From positions 682,001-746,000 of the forward strand of contig NZ_CP048407.1 of assembly GCF_003403315.2 (NCBI RefSeq): a DNA stretch of 64,000 nt. Direction: 5' to 3'. How positions within the stretch are numbered: the first letter of the stretch is position 1; every line of letters begins with the position of its first letter. The DNA comes from Thermaerobacter sp. PB12/4term (GTDB taxonomy: Bacteria; Bacillota; Sulfobacillia; Thermaerobacterales; Thermaerobacteraceae). This document shows positions 43,356-51,782 of this stretch, piece by piece. Made by a program: the position numbers and the translations under genes. Below the pieces are notes generated by a model. The model was not told where the DNA came from and ran no database searches. It saw only the letters and a list, made by a program, of their open reading frames with translations.

Positions 43356-44651
43356 GTGGCTGCCAACCCGGCGTACATGGGGAGCCGCACCGGCGGCCCG
43401 GGGGACGAGCCCTGGGCCGGCTGGTGGCGGGTGGTGATCCTGGGGACCGGCTATCTGGGCATCCAGGTGGTCTGGACCCTCTACAACGCGTACCTGCCCA
43501 ACTTCTACGGGCAGTACCTGGCCAGCAACTTCCTCATCGGCCTGATCATGATCCTGGACAACGTGGCCGCCGCCACGATCCAGCCCTACTTCGGCGCGCT
43601 GAGCGACCGGGTGTCCACCCACCTGGGCCGGCGAATGCCTTTCATATTTATAGGCGTTCCCCTGACGGCCCTGGGGCTCGTCCTGATCCCCCGGGAGCAC
43701 AGCCTGGCCTTCCTGCTGCTGGCCACGGTGATCATGAACGTGGGCATCAGCGTCTACTCCAGCCCCGCCGTCGCCCTGATGCCCGACGTCACCCCGCCGG
43801 ACAAGCGCGCCCGGGCCAACGGGATCATCATGCTGATGGGCGGGCTGGGGGCCATCCTGGCCATCTTCGTCCTCTCGCCCAGCTTCGACCGGGGCCGGAC
43901 CCTGCCCTTCGACCAGGCGGCCCTGGTGGTGCTGGCGTCGCTGGCCCTGGTGGCCCTTCTGGTGCCCGAGCGGCGCCTGGCCCGGTTCGCCGGCAGCGAG
44001 GGGGACGAACCGGCCGCCGTGCCGGCGGGCGACGGCGCCCCGGCCCAGCGCGGCCATTTGCTGGTGGCCCTGCGGGCCGTGGCCCGCTCCAGCGACCGCC
44101 GGGCCTTCTGGCTCCTGCTGGCGGCCCTGGCCTGGGTGGCCGCCGTCAACGGTGCCCAAAACATGTTCACCCGCTACGGCACCGAAGCCCTGGGCCTGAG
44201 CCAGGTGCAGGCCACCTTCATGCTGGGCTACTTCGCCGGGCCCTTCATCCTGCTCTCCATCCCTGCCGGCATCCTGGGCGACCGCATCGGCCGGCTCCTG
44301 GCCACCCGCCTGGGCAGCGCGGGCATCGTCCTGGCCTTTTTCGCCCTAGCCCTGCAGCCGCCGGGGGCCCTGGTCCCGGTGCTCTTTGCCGTGGCGGGCC
44401 TGTGCTGGGCCCTGCTGATGACCAACGCCTACCCGATCCTGGTCAACCTGGCGCCGCCCGGCACCCTGGGGACCTACACGGGGCTCTGGAATCTGGCCAT
44501 CGCCGTGGCGGGGCTCATCTCGCCGCCCCTCTACGGCGCCGTGGTCGACCTTCTGGGCTGGGCGGCCTTCTTCCCCGTGGGGCTGGTGTTCCTGGTGCTG
44601 GGGACCTGGTTCATCCTGCGGGTGCGGGGGGCGGGCGGGACGGCCTCGTGA
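43356..44651 (+). CDS. Major facilitator superfamily transporter
   Basis: 431 residues from GTG 43356 with GGGGAGAGGGG upstream. Twelve hydrophobic helices; the N-half loop GALSDRVSTHLGRRMPFIFIG is the MFS A-motif, and GILGDRIGRLLATRLGSAG is its C-half copy. The N-terminal GYLGIQVVWTLYNAYLPNFY resembles the sugar-cation symporter (SLC45/GPH-like) group, so a sugar substrate is possible. A Gly/Pro-rich cytosolic loop (residues 205-225) sits mid-protein. No neighbouring catabolic genes indicate the substrate. Confidence 0.85.
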   Translation: MAANPAYMGSRTGGPGDEPWAGWWRVVILGTGYLGIQVVWTLYNAYLPNFYGQYLASNFLIGLIMILDNVAAATIQPYFGALSDRVSTHLGRRMPFIFIGVPLTALGLVLIPREHSLAFLLLATVIMNVGISVYSSPAVALMPDVTPPDKRARANGIIMLMGGLGAILAIFVLSPSFDRGRTLPFDQAALVVLASLALVALLVPERRLARFAGSEGDEPAAVPAGDGAPAQRGHLLVALRAVARSSDRRAFWLLLAALAWVAAVNGAQNMFTRYGTEALGLSQVQATFMLGYFAGPFILLSIPAGILGDRIGRLLATRLGSAGIVLAFFALALQPPGALVPVLFAVAGLCWALLMTNAYPILVNLAPPGTLGTYTGLWNLAIAVAGLISPPLYGAVVDLLGWAAFFPVGLVFLVLGTWFILRVRGAGGTAS

Positions 44652-44716
44652 GGGGGGGCGGCCGCGGGGTGCGGCGGTGTGCGGTGCCGCCGGGGCGGCC
44701 GGATGGTGCCGGGGAG

Positions 44717-44905
44717 GGCTGCCCCGAGGGCAGGCGGGGTGGAGTCGCGGAATCCGGGATGACGCGACGCCAGCGGATGCCTCCACGGGCAGGCGGTGTG
44801 CAGTCGCGGGACACGGGGGTTCCGCCGGAGCGGTTGGGTGCGCGGGGCCGGCGGATGCCCCCCACCCCGGCCGGGCGGAGTGCGGCCGCGAGGCCCGGGG
44901 GTCAC
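44717..44905. repeat. Three degenerate tandem repeats before the sugar dehydrogenase gene
   Basis: Cores starting near 44717, 44775 and 44852 share the pattern GG(A/C)TGCC...GGGCAGGCGG...G(A/C)AGTCGCGG. Each is about 50-60 bases and diverged. They fill much of a 409-base gap (44652-45060) without a gene. An AT-rich spot at 44981-45000 may hold a promoter but no box pair is convincing. Confidence 0.5.
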
Positions 44906-45060
44906 CGGGCCAGCCGGGTGCCGCCGCGGGCTGCGCGGTGCCCCGCAGGCCGGCCCCTTGCCGACGGCCCGCCCGTGTGCAAGGAATTAATAAGGTTTGG
45001 ACCGTGCGGCCGTTTCCGGCACCGCGCATCCGTAACCCTATGGCCAGGGAGGACGATGAT

Positions 45061-46581
45061 ATGCCCGAACGGATTGCCGTCATCGGCCTGGGGTACGTGG
45101 GCCTGCCCACGGCGCTGCTCTTTGCCGGCGCCGGCGTCGACGTGCTGGGCGTCGACATCAACCCGGAGCTGGTGGCGGCCCTGAACGCCGGCCGGTGCCC
45201 CGTGGAAGAACCCGGCCTGCCCGAGCTGCTGCAGGAGGTCCGCGCCACGGGCCGCTTCCGCGTGACCCAGCAGCTGGAGAGCCGGGACGTGTACATCATC
45301 ACCGTGCCCACGCCCCTGGATCGGGAGACGGGCGGCTCCGATCTGACGGCGGTGCGCAAGGCCGCCGAGGCGGTGGCCGAGGTGGCGCGGCCCGGCCAGA
45401 TGGTGATTCTGGAGTCCACGGTGCCGCCGGGGACGCTGGAGCGGCTGGTTCGTCCTATCATCGAGAGCCGGGTGGAAGGGCTGGATTACGTCTTCTCGCC
45501 CGAGCGGGTCCTGCCCGGCCGGATCCTGATCGAGCTGCCGGGCAACCCGCGGCTCATCGGAGCCGCCTCGCCCCGGGCGGCCGAACGCGCCCGGGCCCTC
45601 TACGCCACCTTCGTCCGGGGGGAGATCCGCATCACCGACCCCACCACCGCCGAGCTGGTCAAGCTGATGGAAAACACCTACCGGGACGTGAACATCGCCC
45701 TCGCCAACGAGTTCGCCCTGGCCTCCGAGCGGGTGGGCGTCAACGTCTGGGAGGCCATCGAGCTGGCGAACCTGCACCCGCGGGTGAACATCCACCGGCC
45801 GGGGCCGGGGGTGGGCGGTCACTGCATCGCCGTCGACCCCTGGTTCATCGTGGAGCGGGCGCCCCTGGCCACCGCCCTGATCCGCCAGGCCCGCACCACC
45901 AACGACCGGATGCCCCTTGTGGTGGCCGAGCGGGTGGAGGAGCTGACGGTGGGCCGGGGGCCGGGTCGCGGTCCCGGACGCGGCGAAGCGGGCGACGGGT
46001 TCCGGGCAGCGGCCGGCGACGGGCCCGGTACCGCTGGGGCTGCCACTGGCGGGGAAGCCGGGCCTGCACCAGCCGCACCAGCCGCTGCCAACGGCGCCCC
46101 TGGCGCCCTGCGCTCGGGCGGGATCCGGCCCGGCAGCATCAAGGTGGGCCTGCTGGGCCTGGCCTACAAGGGCAACTCCGACGACAGCCGGGAATCGCCG
46201 GCCTACGTGCTGGCCCGGATCCTGCGCAGCCGCGGCTTCGACGTGGTGGCCTACGATCCCCTGGTGCGGCGGGGCCCGCTGCCCAGCGCCACCCTGGAGG
46301 AGACGGCCCGCGGCGCCCACATCCTGGTGCTGGTCACCGACCACGACCGGTTCCGGGAGATCGACCCGGCGGCCGTGCGGGAGCTGGTGGCCCGGCCCGT
46401 GCTGCTGGACACCCGCAACCACCTGGATCACCAGCGCTGGCGAGCCGCCGGCTTCGAGGTCCACGTGCTGGGCGACGGCAAGGCGAGGTGGGCTTGGGCC
46501 GCTTCCGCCGGCGCCGCGGGCGCCGCCGGCAGCCTGGCGGAGACCGTCGTGCCAGGCACCGGCACGCTGCAACGCGGGTGA
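45061..46581 (+). CDS. Nucleotide sugar dehydrogenase, UDP-ManNAc dehydrogenase type
   Basis: 506 residues from ATG 45061 (AGGGAGGACG upstream). UDP-glucose/GDP-mannose dehydrogenase superfamily: NAD fold IAVIGLGYVGLPTA, VPTP, ESTVPPGTLERL, SPERVLPGR, KLMENTYRDVNIALANE, and the catalytic Cys255 in GPGVGGHCIAVDPWF. The latter form matches UDP-N-acetylmannosamine dehydrogenase (WecC). About 60 Gly/Ala-rich residues (298-358) are inserted before the C-terminal UDP-binding domain (KVGLLGLAYKGNSDDSRESPA). It likely supplies an acidic sugar for the cell-wall polymer built by the following glycosyltransferases. Confidence 0.9.
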   Translation: MPERIAVIGLGYVGLPTALLFAGAGVDVLGVDINPELVAALNAGRCPVEEPGLPELLQEVRATGRFRVTQQLESRDVYIITVPTPLDRETGGSDLTAVRKAAEAVAEVARPGQMVILESTVPPGTLERLVRPIIESRVEGLDYVFSPERVLPGRILIELPGNPRLIGAASPRAAERARALYATFVRGEIRITDPTTAELVKLMENTYRDVNIALANEFALASERVGVNVWEAIELANLHPRVNIHRPGPGVGGHCIAVDPWFIVERAPLATALIRQARTTNDRMPLVVAERVEELTVGRGPGRGPGRGEAGDGFRAAAGDGPGTAGAATGGEAGPAPAAPAAANGAPGALRSGGIRPGSIKVGLLGLAYKGNSDDSRESPAYVLARILRSRGFDVVAYDPLVRRGPLPSATLEETARGAHILVLVTDHDRFREIDPAAVRELVARPVLLDTRNHLDHQRWRAAGFEVHVLGDGKARWAWAASAGAAGAAGSLAETVVPGTGTLQRG

Positions 46582-46587
46582 GGGCCC

Positions 46588-47928
46588 ATGCCCGGCAGCC
46601 AGCCGCCCGCACCGGGGGCCGCACCTGGGCCCGCGCTTCCGCCCGCACCGGCACTCGCACCAGTGCCCACGCCGGGGCGCACGCCGGCTGAGGAGGCGCC
46701 GCCCGTCACCGGCCAGGACGCCGGCGAAGGGGAAGGCCGCCAGTCCCGCCCGGACCTGGCCGGCCCGGACCCGGCCCGCCCGGACTCAGCCGGCCCCGAC
46801 CCGGATCGTCGCCCCCGGCCCGCCGGGCGCCCCCTGCGGGTCCTCGTCATCACCAACATGTACCCCAACCCGGACGAACCGGCCTTCGGCCTCTTCGTCC
46901 GCGGCCAGGTGGAGGCCCTGCGGGCGGCCGGGGCAGAGGTCGACGTCCTGGCCATGCCCCGCCGCGGCCGGAGCCTGCGAGGCCGGCTGGCCTACGCCGG
47001 CTGGTTCCTCCGGGGCTTGGCTCGGCTGCCCCGCCGCTATGACGCCGTCCACGCCCATTACGCCGTGCCCAGCGGCGTGGTGGGCATGGCCTTCCGGCGC
47101 TGGGCGCGGCGGCCACTGGTGGTGACGGTCCACGGCTCGGACGTGCTGGTTCTTCCCGAGCGGTACCCGCGGCTGGAGCCCGCGGTGCGGCGGGTGCTGC
47201 AGTGTGCCGACCATGTCATCGCCGTTTCCCGGTTCTTGCGCGACCGGGTGGTCCACCACTTCGGCGTGCCGCCCGAGCGGGTGATGGTACAGAGCGCGGG
47301 CATCGACACCCGGATCTTCCGGCCCGAAGCGCCGGGATGGGAGGCGGTCCGCGCCCGTTACGGCCAGGAGCCCCTTGTGGTGTTCACCGGGAACCTGATC
47401 CCCCGCAAGGGCGTCGATCAGCTGGTGCAGGCCTTCGCCCGGGTGCGGGAGCGCCAGGGGGCCGGCCACCTGCTGCTGGTGGGGCCGGCCGTCGACCCGC
47501 CCTACCGGGAGCTTCTGGAGGCCCGGATCGCCGCCCTGGGGATCCAGGACCACGTCACCTTCACCGGCGCCCAGCCGCCGGAGCAGGTGGCCGCCGCCAT
47601 GGCCGCCGCCGACGTGTTCGTCCTGCCGTCCCTGGAGGAGGGGCTCGGCCTGGTGGTGCTGGAGGCCCTGGCCTGCGGGACGCCGGTGGTGGCCAGCCGC
47701 GCCGGCGGGATCCCGGAGGTGGTCCAGGACGGCGACTACGGGCTGCTGGTGCCGCCGGGGGACGTGACCGCCCTGGCCGCCGCCATCCGCCGGGTGCTGG
47801 ACGAACCCCGCTTCCGCGAGCGGGCCCGCCGCTACGGCCCCCAGCTGGCCGCCCGGCACGACCGCTGGCGCCAGGCGGCGGAGCTGGTGGTGCTGTACCG
47901 GTCCCTGAGCCAGCGGGCCGGCCCTTAA
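46588..47928 (+). CDS. GT4-family glycosyltransferase
   Basis: 446 residues, starting seven bases after the dehydrogenase stop. The first 75 residues are Pro/Ala-rich. Then a GT-B fold: LRVLVITNMYPNPDEPAFGLFVRGQVEAL, VTVHGSDVL, VIAVSRFLRD, and donor domain FTGNLIPRKGVDQLV ending in the E-x7-E motif PSLEEGLGLVVLEALACGTPVVAS. Retaining GT4 enzymes transfer a sugar from a nucleotide donor to polysaccharide or lipid carrier. Tight spacing means one operon with the dehydrogenase. Confidence 0.9.
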   Translation: MPGSQPPAPGAAPGPALPPAPALAPVPTPGRTPAEEAPPVTGQDAGEGEGRQSRPDLAGPDPARPDSAGPDPDRRPRPAGRPLRVLVITNMYPNPDEPAFGLFVRGQVEALRAAGAEVDVLAMPRRGRSLRGRLAYAGWFLRGLARLPRRYDAVHAHYAVPSGVVGMAFRRWARRPLVVTVHGSDVLVLPERYPRLEPAVRRVLQCADHVIAVSRFLRDRVVHHFGVPPERVMVQSAGIDTRIFRPEAPGWEAVRARYGQEPLVVFTGNLIPRKGVDQLVQAFARVRERQGAGHLLLVGPAVDPPYRELLEARIAALGIQDHVTFTGAQPPEQVAAAMAAADVFVLPSLEEGLGLVVLEALACGTPVVASRAGGIPEVVQDGDYGLLVPPGDVTALAAAIRRVLDEPRFRERARRYGPQLAARHDRWRQAAELVVLYRSLSQRAGP

Positions 47929-48030
47929 CCCTTAGGCATAGGCACCGGGGCACCGGTCGCCGGGTTCGGCCATGGGCAGGGACCCGGGCCGCCCAGGCGC
48001 CATCGCCATGGGAACTGGCCCGGCCGGGGC

Positions 48031-48110
48031 GGCCCCGCCGGCACGCCCGGAGCGGCTGCCCAAACGGCGCGGCCCCGCCGGCACGCTCGAAGCGGCCGCC
48101 CGAACGGCCC
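48031..48110. repeat. 40-bp tandem duplication in intergenic gap
   Basis: Two head-to-tail units (48031-48070 and 48071-48110) sharing 35 of 40 bases, each starting GGCCCCGCCGGCACGC. They lie in a 312-base gap between two glycosyltransferase genes that holds nothing else I recognise. Confidence 0.75.
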
Positions 48111-48240
48111 GGGCGGCAAGCGCGGCCATGATGAGCCACTGCCCCGGCCCCATGGCGGCGACGCCGCCGGTGGGAAGGCTACGCCGCGACCGCGGAGCGG
48201 CCTATCGATTCTGCACGACCGATTCTACCCGTTGGGGAGG

Positions 48241-49014
48241 GTGCCTTCCCTGCGCATCGAGCTGCTCGGCCTGCCCCTGGACGCGCTGACCTTCGACGAG
48301 ACGGTGCGGCTCATCGTCGACCGCATCGCCCGGGGCGAGCCCACCATGCAGGTTTCGTTGAACGCCGCCAAGTACGTCCGGGCGGCGGAAGACCCCTTGC
48401 TGCGCGGCTTCATCCGCCGCGCCCACGTGGTAAGCCCCGACGGGGCCGGCCCCCTCTGGGCGGCCCGCCGCCTGGGCCTTGAGGTCCCCGAGCGGGTCCC
48501 CGGCGTCGACCTGATGCTGGCCCTCCTGCCCGAGGCCGCCCGCCACGGCTGGCCGGTCTTCCTGCTGGGCGCCCGCCCGGAGGTGGTGGAACGGGCCGCC
48601 GCCGAGGCGACCCGTCGCTGGCCGGGTCTGCAGGTGGCGGGCACCCACCACGGCTACTTCCGCGCCGATGAGGAGGCGGCGGTGGTGGAGCAGGTCCGCC
48701 AGAGCGGGGCGCGGCTGCTCTTCGTCGCCCTGGGCAGCCCCCGGCAGGAGCGGTTCCTCGACCGGTGGTTTGCGAAAACCGGCGTGACCTACGCCCAGGG
48801 CGTGGGGGGCGGGTTCGACGTGCTGGCCGGCTTCGCCCGCCGGGCCCCGGAGTGGATCCAGCGGGCGGGCTTGGAGGGCGTCTACCGGATGATACTGGAG
48901 CCCCGCAAGCGCTGGCGGCGGGTGGTGGTCGACAACGCCCGCTTCATTGCCCTGGTCCTGCGGGCGGCCCGGCGCCGCCGGGGCGGTGAAACCCGGCCGG
49001 GACCGGCCCCGTGA
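48241..49014 (+). CDS. WecG/TagA/CpsF family glycosyltransferase
   Basis: About 257 residues. Matches the GT26 family: IELLGLPLDALTFDETVRLIVDRI, VSLNAAKYVRAAEDPLLRGFIRRAHVVSPDGAGPLWAAR, VPGVDLMLALLPEAA, FLLGARPEVVERAA, LGSPRQERFLDRW and VGGGFDVLAGFARRAPEWIQRAGLEG. TagA and WecG add N-acetylmannosamine or its uronate to a lipid-linked sugar, which fits the ManNAc-dehydrogenase upstream. Start is uncertain: GGGGAGG lies immediately before GTG 48241, so TTG 48232 or a codon near 48250 may be used. Confidence 0.88.
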   Translation: MPSLRIELLGLPLDALTFDETVRLIVDRIARGEPTMQVSLNAAKYVRAAEDPLLRGFIRRAHVVSPDGAGPLWAARRLGLEVPERVPGVDLMLALLPEAARHGWPVFLLGARPEVVERAAAEATRRWPGLQVAGTHHGYFRADEEAAVVEQVRQSGARLLFVALGSPRQERFLDRWFAKTGVTYAQGVGGGFDVLAGFARRAPEWIQRAGLEGVYRMILEPRKRWRRVVVDNARFIALVLRAARRRRGGETRPGPAP

Positions 49015-49029
49015 GGGAGCCGGCAAGCC

Positions 49030-49430
49030 CGGCGCTCCCGGCCGCCGACCTACCTGTCTCCAGGGAACCGTGCCTTGGGGGGAACCGCCAGCGGCCGGCC
49101 CGGCGGCAGCGAGCGAACCGCACCATGGGGGAACGGCCAGCGGTCGACCCCGCCGGCAGCCCACGAGCCTGACCACCCGGCACAAGGCCACCCGCCGCCC
49201 CGCCGCCAACCCTGGTCTCAACACCCGGCGAACTGCGCCCCCTCGACCCGGCGGCAGCCAGCGAACCTTGCCAGCCGGGGAACGGCCACCCGCCGCCCTG
49301 GCGCAGCCCCACGAGCCTCGCCATTCGGCCAACGGTGCCCTGTCGAGCCGCGGGTACCCAGCGAGCCTCGCCACCCGCTGAACGGCCACCCCTCGACCCC
49401 CACCGTGGCCGCCCCCTGCGTCATCCTGCC
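49030..49430. repeat. Degenerate ~50-bp tandem repeat array
   Basis: About seven to eight units of 48-52 bases, each with a core like GCCAGCGA(A/G)CCT-GCCA---GG-GAACGGCCACCC--CGACCC-GGCGGCAG. Clear starts are near 49108, 49160, 49258, 49308 and 49358. It fills half of the 810-base gap (49015-49824). Read on the minus strand it could encode an Arg/Gly/Leu/Ala-rich repeat peptide, but no start signals are visible. Confidence 0.7.
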
Positions 49431-49612
49431 CACCGAGGGCCCGTGTCCTGCGAGCCGCGGTGACAAGCCCAATTTATCGCCACCCTTCGCCGCCGTTCCC
49501 GCCGTTTCGCCATCTTCCAACCCCATTCCATGGTGTGTCAGGGTGCGGCTGCCAGAATCCCCCACGACCCGGGCAGGACATGCCGCCCCGGGGACGAACC
49601 AACCTGTCCATG

Positions 49613-49637
49613 TGACAAATTTGTCAAATCGATGACA
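49613..49637. promoter_or_regulatory. Palindromic operator candidate upstream of the amidase gene
   Basis: TGACAAATTTGTCA (49613-49626) is a perfect 14-bp palindrome in a GC-rich gap; it is followed by TGACA at 49633-49637, giving TGACA/TGTCA/TGACA half-sites in 25 bases. No regulator can be named. It lies about 190 bases before the amidase start. Confidence 0.5.
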
Positions 49638-49824
49638 CCCCCCTGGCCGCGGCGTCACCGCCGTTCGACAACCGGGGAAGAGGGCCGGTGGAGCCGGCGG
49701 CGGCGGGACGATCCGGTCCCACGCCGCCGACGAGGCCTTCCGGCTGACGGGGCGGGCGGGTTCGACCCCTTGAAGGAGCGCCGGTCCGGAGCCGTGCGGC
49801 GGCTTGAAGTGGAGGTGGAGGGAG

Positions 49825-51681
49825 ATGGTCTGGAGGGAGACGGGGAGAGCATCCTGGGAGGCGGAGCCATCAGGCGGACGGTTACGGAGAGGCGGGGGCC
49901 GCAGGAGATCCGGCAACCGCCGAGGATCGGGTTCAGGACGCTGGCACCCTCTTCGCCGCGCCCTGGCCACCCTGGCCGCGGCGTCGCTCATGGCACTGGT
50001 GGCGGGGGCCGGCGCCGGTCTACGGCCGGCCGAGGCGGCGGGCCCGGTCCCGGCGCGGGCCATCGTCACCGGTTCCCTGCTCAACGTGCGGTCGGGACCG
50101 GGCACGGAGTTCGACCTCATCGACCGCTTGCCCGAGGGCACGGTGGTCCACCTGCGAACGAAGCAGGGCGGCTGGTTCGAGGTCCAGGCGCCCAGCGGCA
50201 CCGTGGGCTGGGTGGCGGCCGATTACATCACCGCCGACCTGACGGGCGTGCGCATCGTGGTCGACCCCGGCCACGGCGGCACCGACGGCGGCGCTTACGC
50301 CAACACCCTGGTGGAGCGGGAGGTCAACCTGGCCATCGCCCTGCCCCTGCGGGACATCCTGGTGGCCCGGGGGGCGGAGGTGCGCATGACCCGGGAAGAC
50401 CGGAACCCCAACCTGCCGCTCTGGAACAGCAACCCCTACGACCCCTCGACCCGCACGGGCATGGCCAACGCCTGGCCGGCCGACATGCTGATCAGTGTCC
50501 ACAACAACGCCAGCGCCAACACCAGCACCCGGGGCCTCATGGCCATCTGGGGCAACGCCCCCGAGTCCCAGACCCTGGCCCAGGCCATCCACGACCGGAC
50601 CCTCTACTGGACCGCCACCCGCCAGGGCTTCGACCACCTGAGCGCAGGCCAGGGGGTGTACCGGGATACCGCCATCCGCGGCCACACCCTGGCCATCACC
50701 AACCGCTCCCTGGTGCCCGCCACCATCGTCGAAGTGGCCTTCGTCACCAATGCCCAGGACGCGGCCCTGTTGAAGGACGCGAGCTTCCTGCGGGCGGCCG
50801 CCAGGGGCATCGCCGACGGTGCGGGCGCGTTCCTCCTGGCCCGGCTGCCCGACGGGCCCATCGTTCCCGGCCGCCAGCCCGCGGACGGTGGCAGCGGAAG
50901 CCCCTCGACCCCGGGCGGCGATCCCTCGGCACCCGGCGACGGAGGAACCCAGCCTCCGAGCGACGGCACCGGCGAAAGCCCTGCCCCGGGCACCGGTGAC
51001 GGCACCTCCCCGGCCCCCGGCTCACCGGGTGACGGCACCGGCAGCACCCCCGGCACCCCGGGTGGGACGCCCGGTTCCGGGGATCCGGGAGGGGCTCCGG
51101 CACCTGCTCCCAACCCGCCGGCACCCCAGGCTCCGCCGGTGGCAGGGCCGCCCTTCCTGGATGTCAGCGGCACTCTGGCCGGCGAGGTCGAGCAGGCGCG
51201 CCAGCTGGGGCTGGTGAAGGGCTATGACGGCAACCTGTTCCGGCCCAAGGACCCCGTGTCCCGGGCAGAATTCGCGGCCATGGTGGTCCGGGCCGTCGAA
51301 GCGGCCGGGGGCAGGCAGCTGCCGCTGCCCGAGAGTAAGAGCTTCCCGGACGTGTCGCCACGCCAGGCGCTCTACGAATACGTGCTCAAGGCGGCCGGGC
51401 AAGGGTACATCCGGGGGACGCCGGCCGGCACCTTCGAACCCGACCGGCCCATCCGCCGGGAAGAAGCGGCAGCCATCCTTCGGCGGGCCGGCGAGCTGCC
51501 ACCCGCGACGACCCGCTTCCGGGACGTGCCCCAGGGCAGCGGCTTCACCGAGGCCATCGCCGCTGCAGCCGCCGCCCAGATCCTGCAGGGATATTCGGAC
51601 GAGCGCTTCGGTTACGGGGAGCCCATCGACCGCGCCCAGGCAGCGGCCGCGGTGGTCCGGCTGTACGAATACTTGCGGTAG
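49825..51681 (+). CDS. SLH-anchored N-acetylmuramoyl-L-alanine amidase
   Basis: 618 residues from ATG 49825 with GGAGGTGGAGGGA upstream. Basic N-region, then a hydrophobic signal segment (about 45-68, ending RPAEAAG). SH3b domain (about 80-128), Amidase_3 domain with zinc ligands His150 (DPGHGG), Glu164, His226 (SVHNN) and catalytic Glu303, a Gly/Ser/Pro linker (340-440), then three SLH repeats (442-618) beginning FLDVSGTLAGEVEQARQLGLVKGYD. It cuts the stem peptide from MurNAc and is held to pyruvylated cell-wall polymer through SLH; the pyruvyltransferase gene follows. Confidence 0.93.
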   Translation: MVWRETGRASWEAEPSGGRLRRGGGRRRSGNRRGSGSGRWHPLRRALATLAAASLMALVAGAGAGLRPAEAAGPVPARAIVTGSLLNVRSGPGTEFDLIDRLPEGTVVHLRTKQGGWFEVQAPSGTVGWVAADYITADLTGVRIVVDPGHGGTDGGAYANTLVEREVNLAIALPLRDILVARGAEVRMTREDRNPNLPLWNSNPYDPSTRTGMANAWPADMLISVHNNASANTSTRGLMAIWGNAPESQTLAQAIHDRTLYWTATRQGFDHLSAGQGVYRDTAIRGHTLAITNRSLVPATIVEVAFVTNAQDAALLKDASFLRAAARGIADGAGAFLLARLPDGPIVPGRQPADGGSGSPSTPGGDPSAPGDGGTQPPSDGTGESPAPGTGDGTSPAPGSPGDGTGSTPGTPGGTPGSGDPGGAPAPAPNPPAPQAPPVAGPPFLDVSGTLAGEVEQARQLGLVKGYDGNLFRPKDPVSRAEFAAMVVRAVEAAGGRQLPLPESKSFPDVSPRQALYEYVLKAAGQGYIRGTPAGTFEPDRPIRREEAAAILRRAGELPPATTRFRDVPQGSGFTEAIAAAAAAQILQGYSDERFGYGEPIDRAQAAAAVVRLYEYLR

Positions 51682-51782
51682 CGAGAGGTCGCCCGGACCC
51701 GGGGCAGCCGGCATTGTGGACTTGGCGGGGGATCTTGGTCGGCCGCGGCCGCCACGCCCGGCCCGAGGCACGAGGTGACGCC

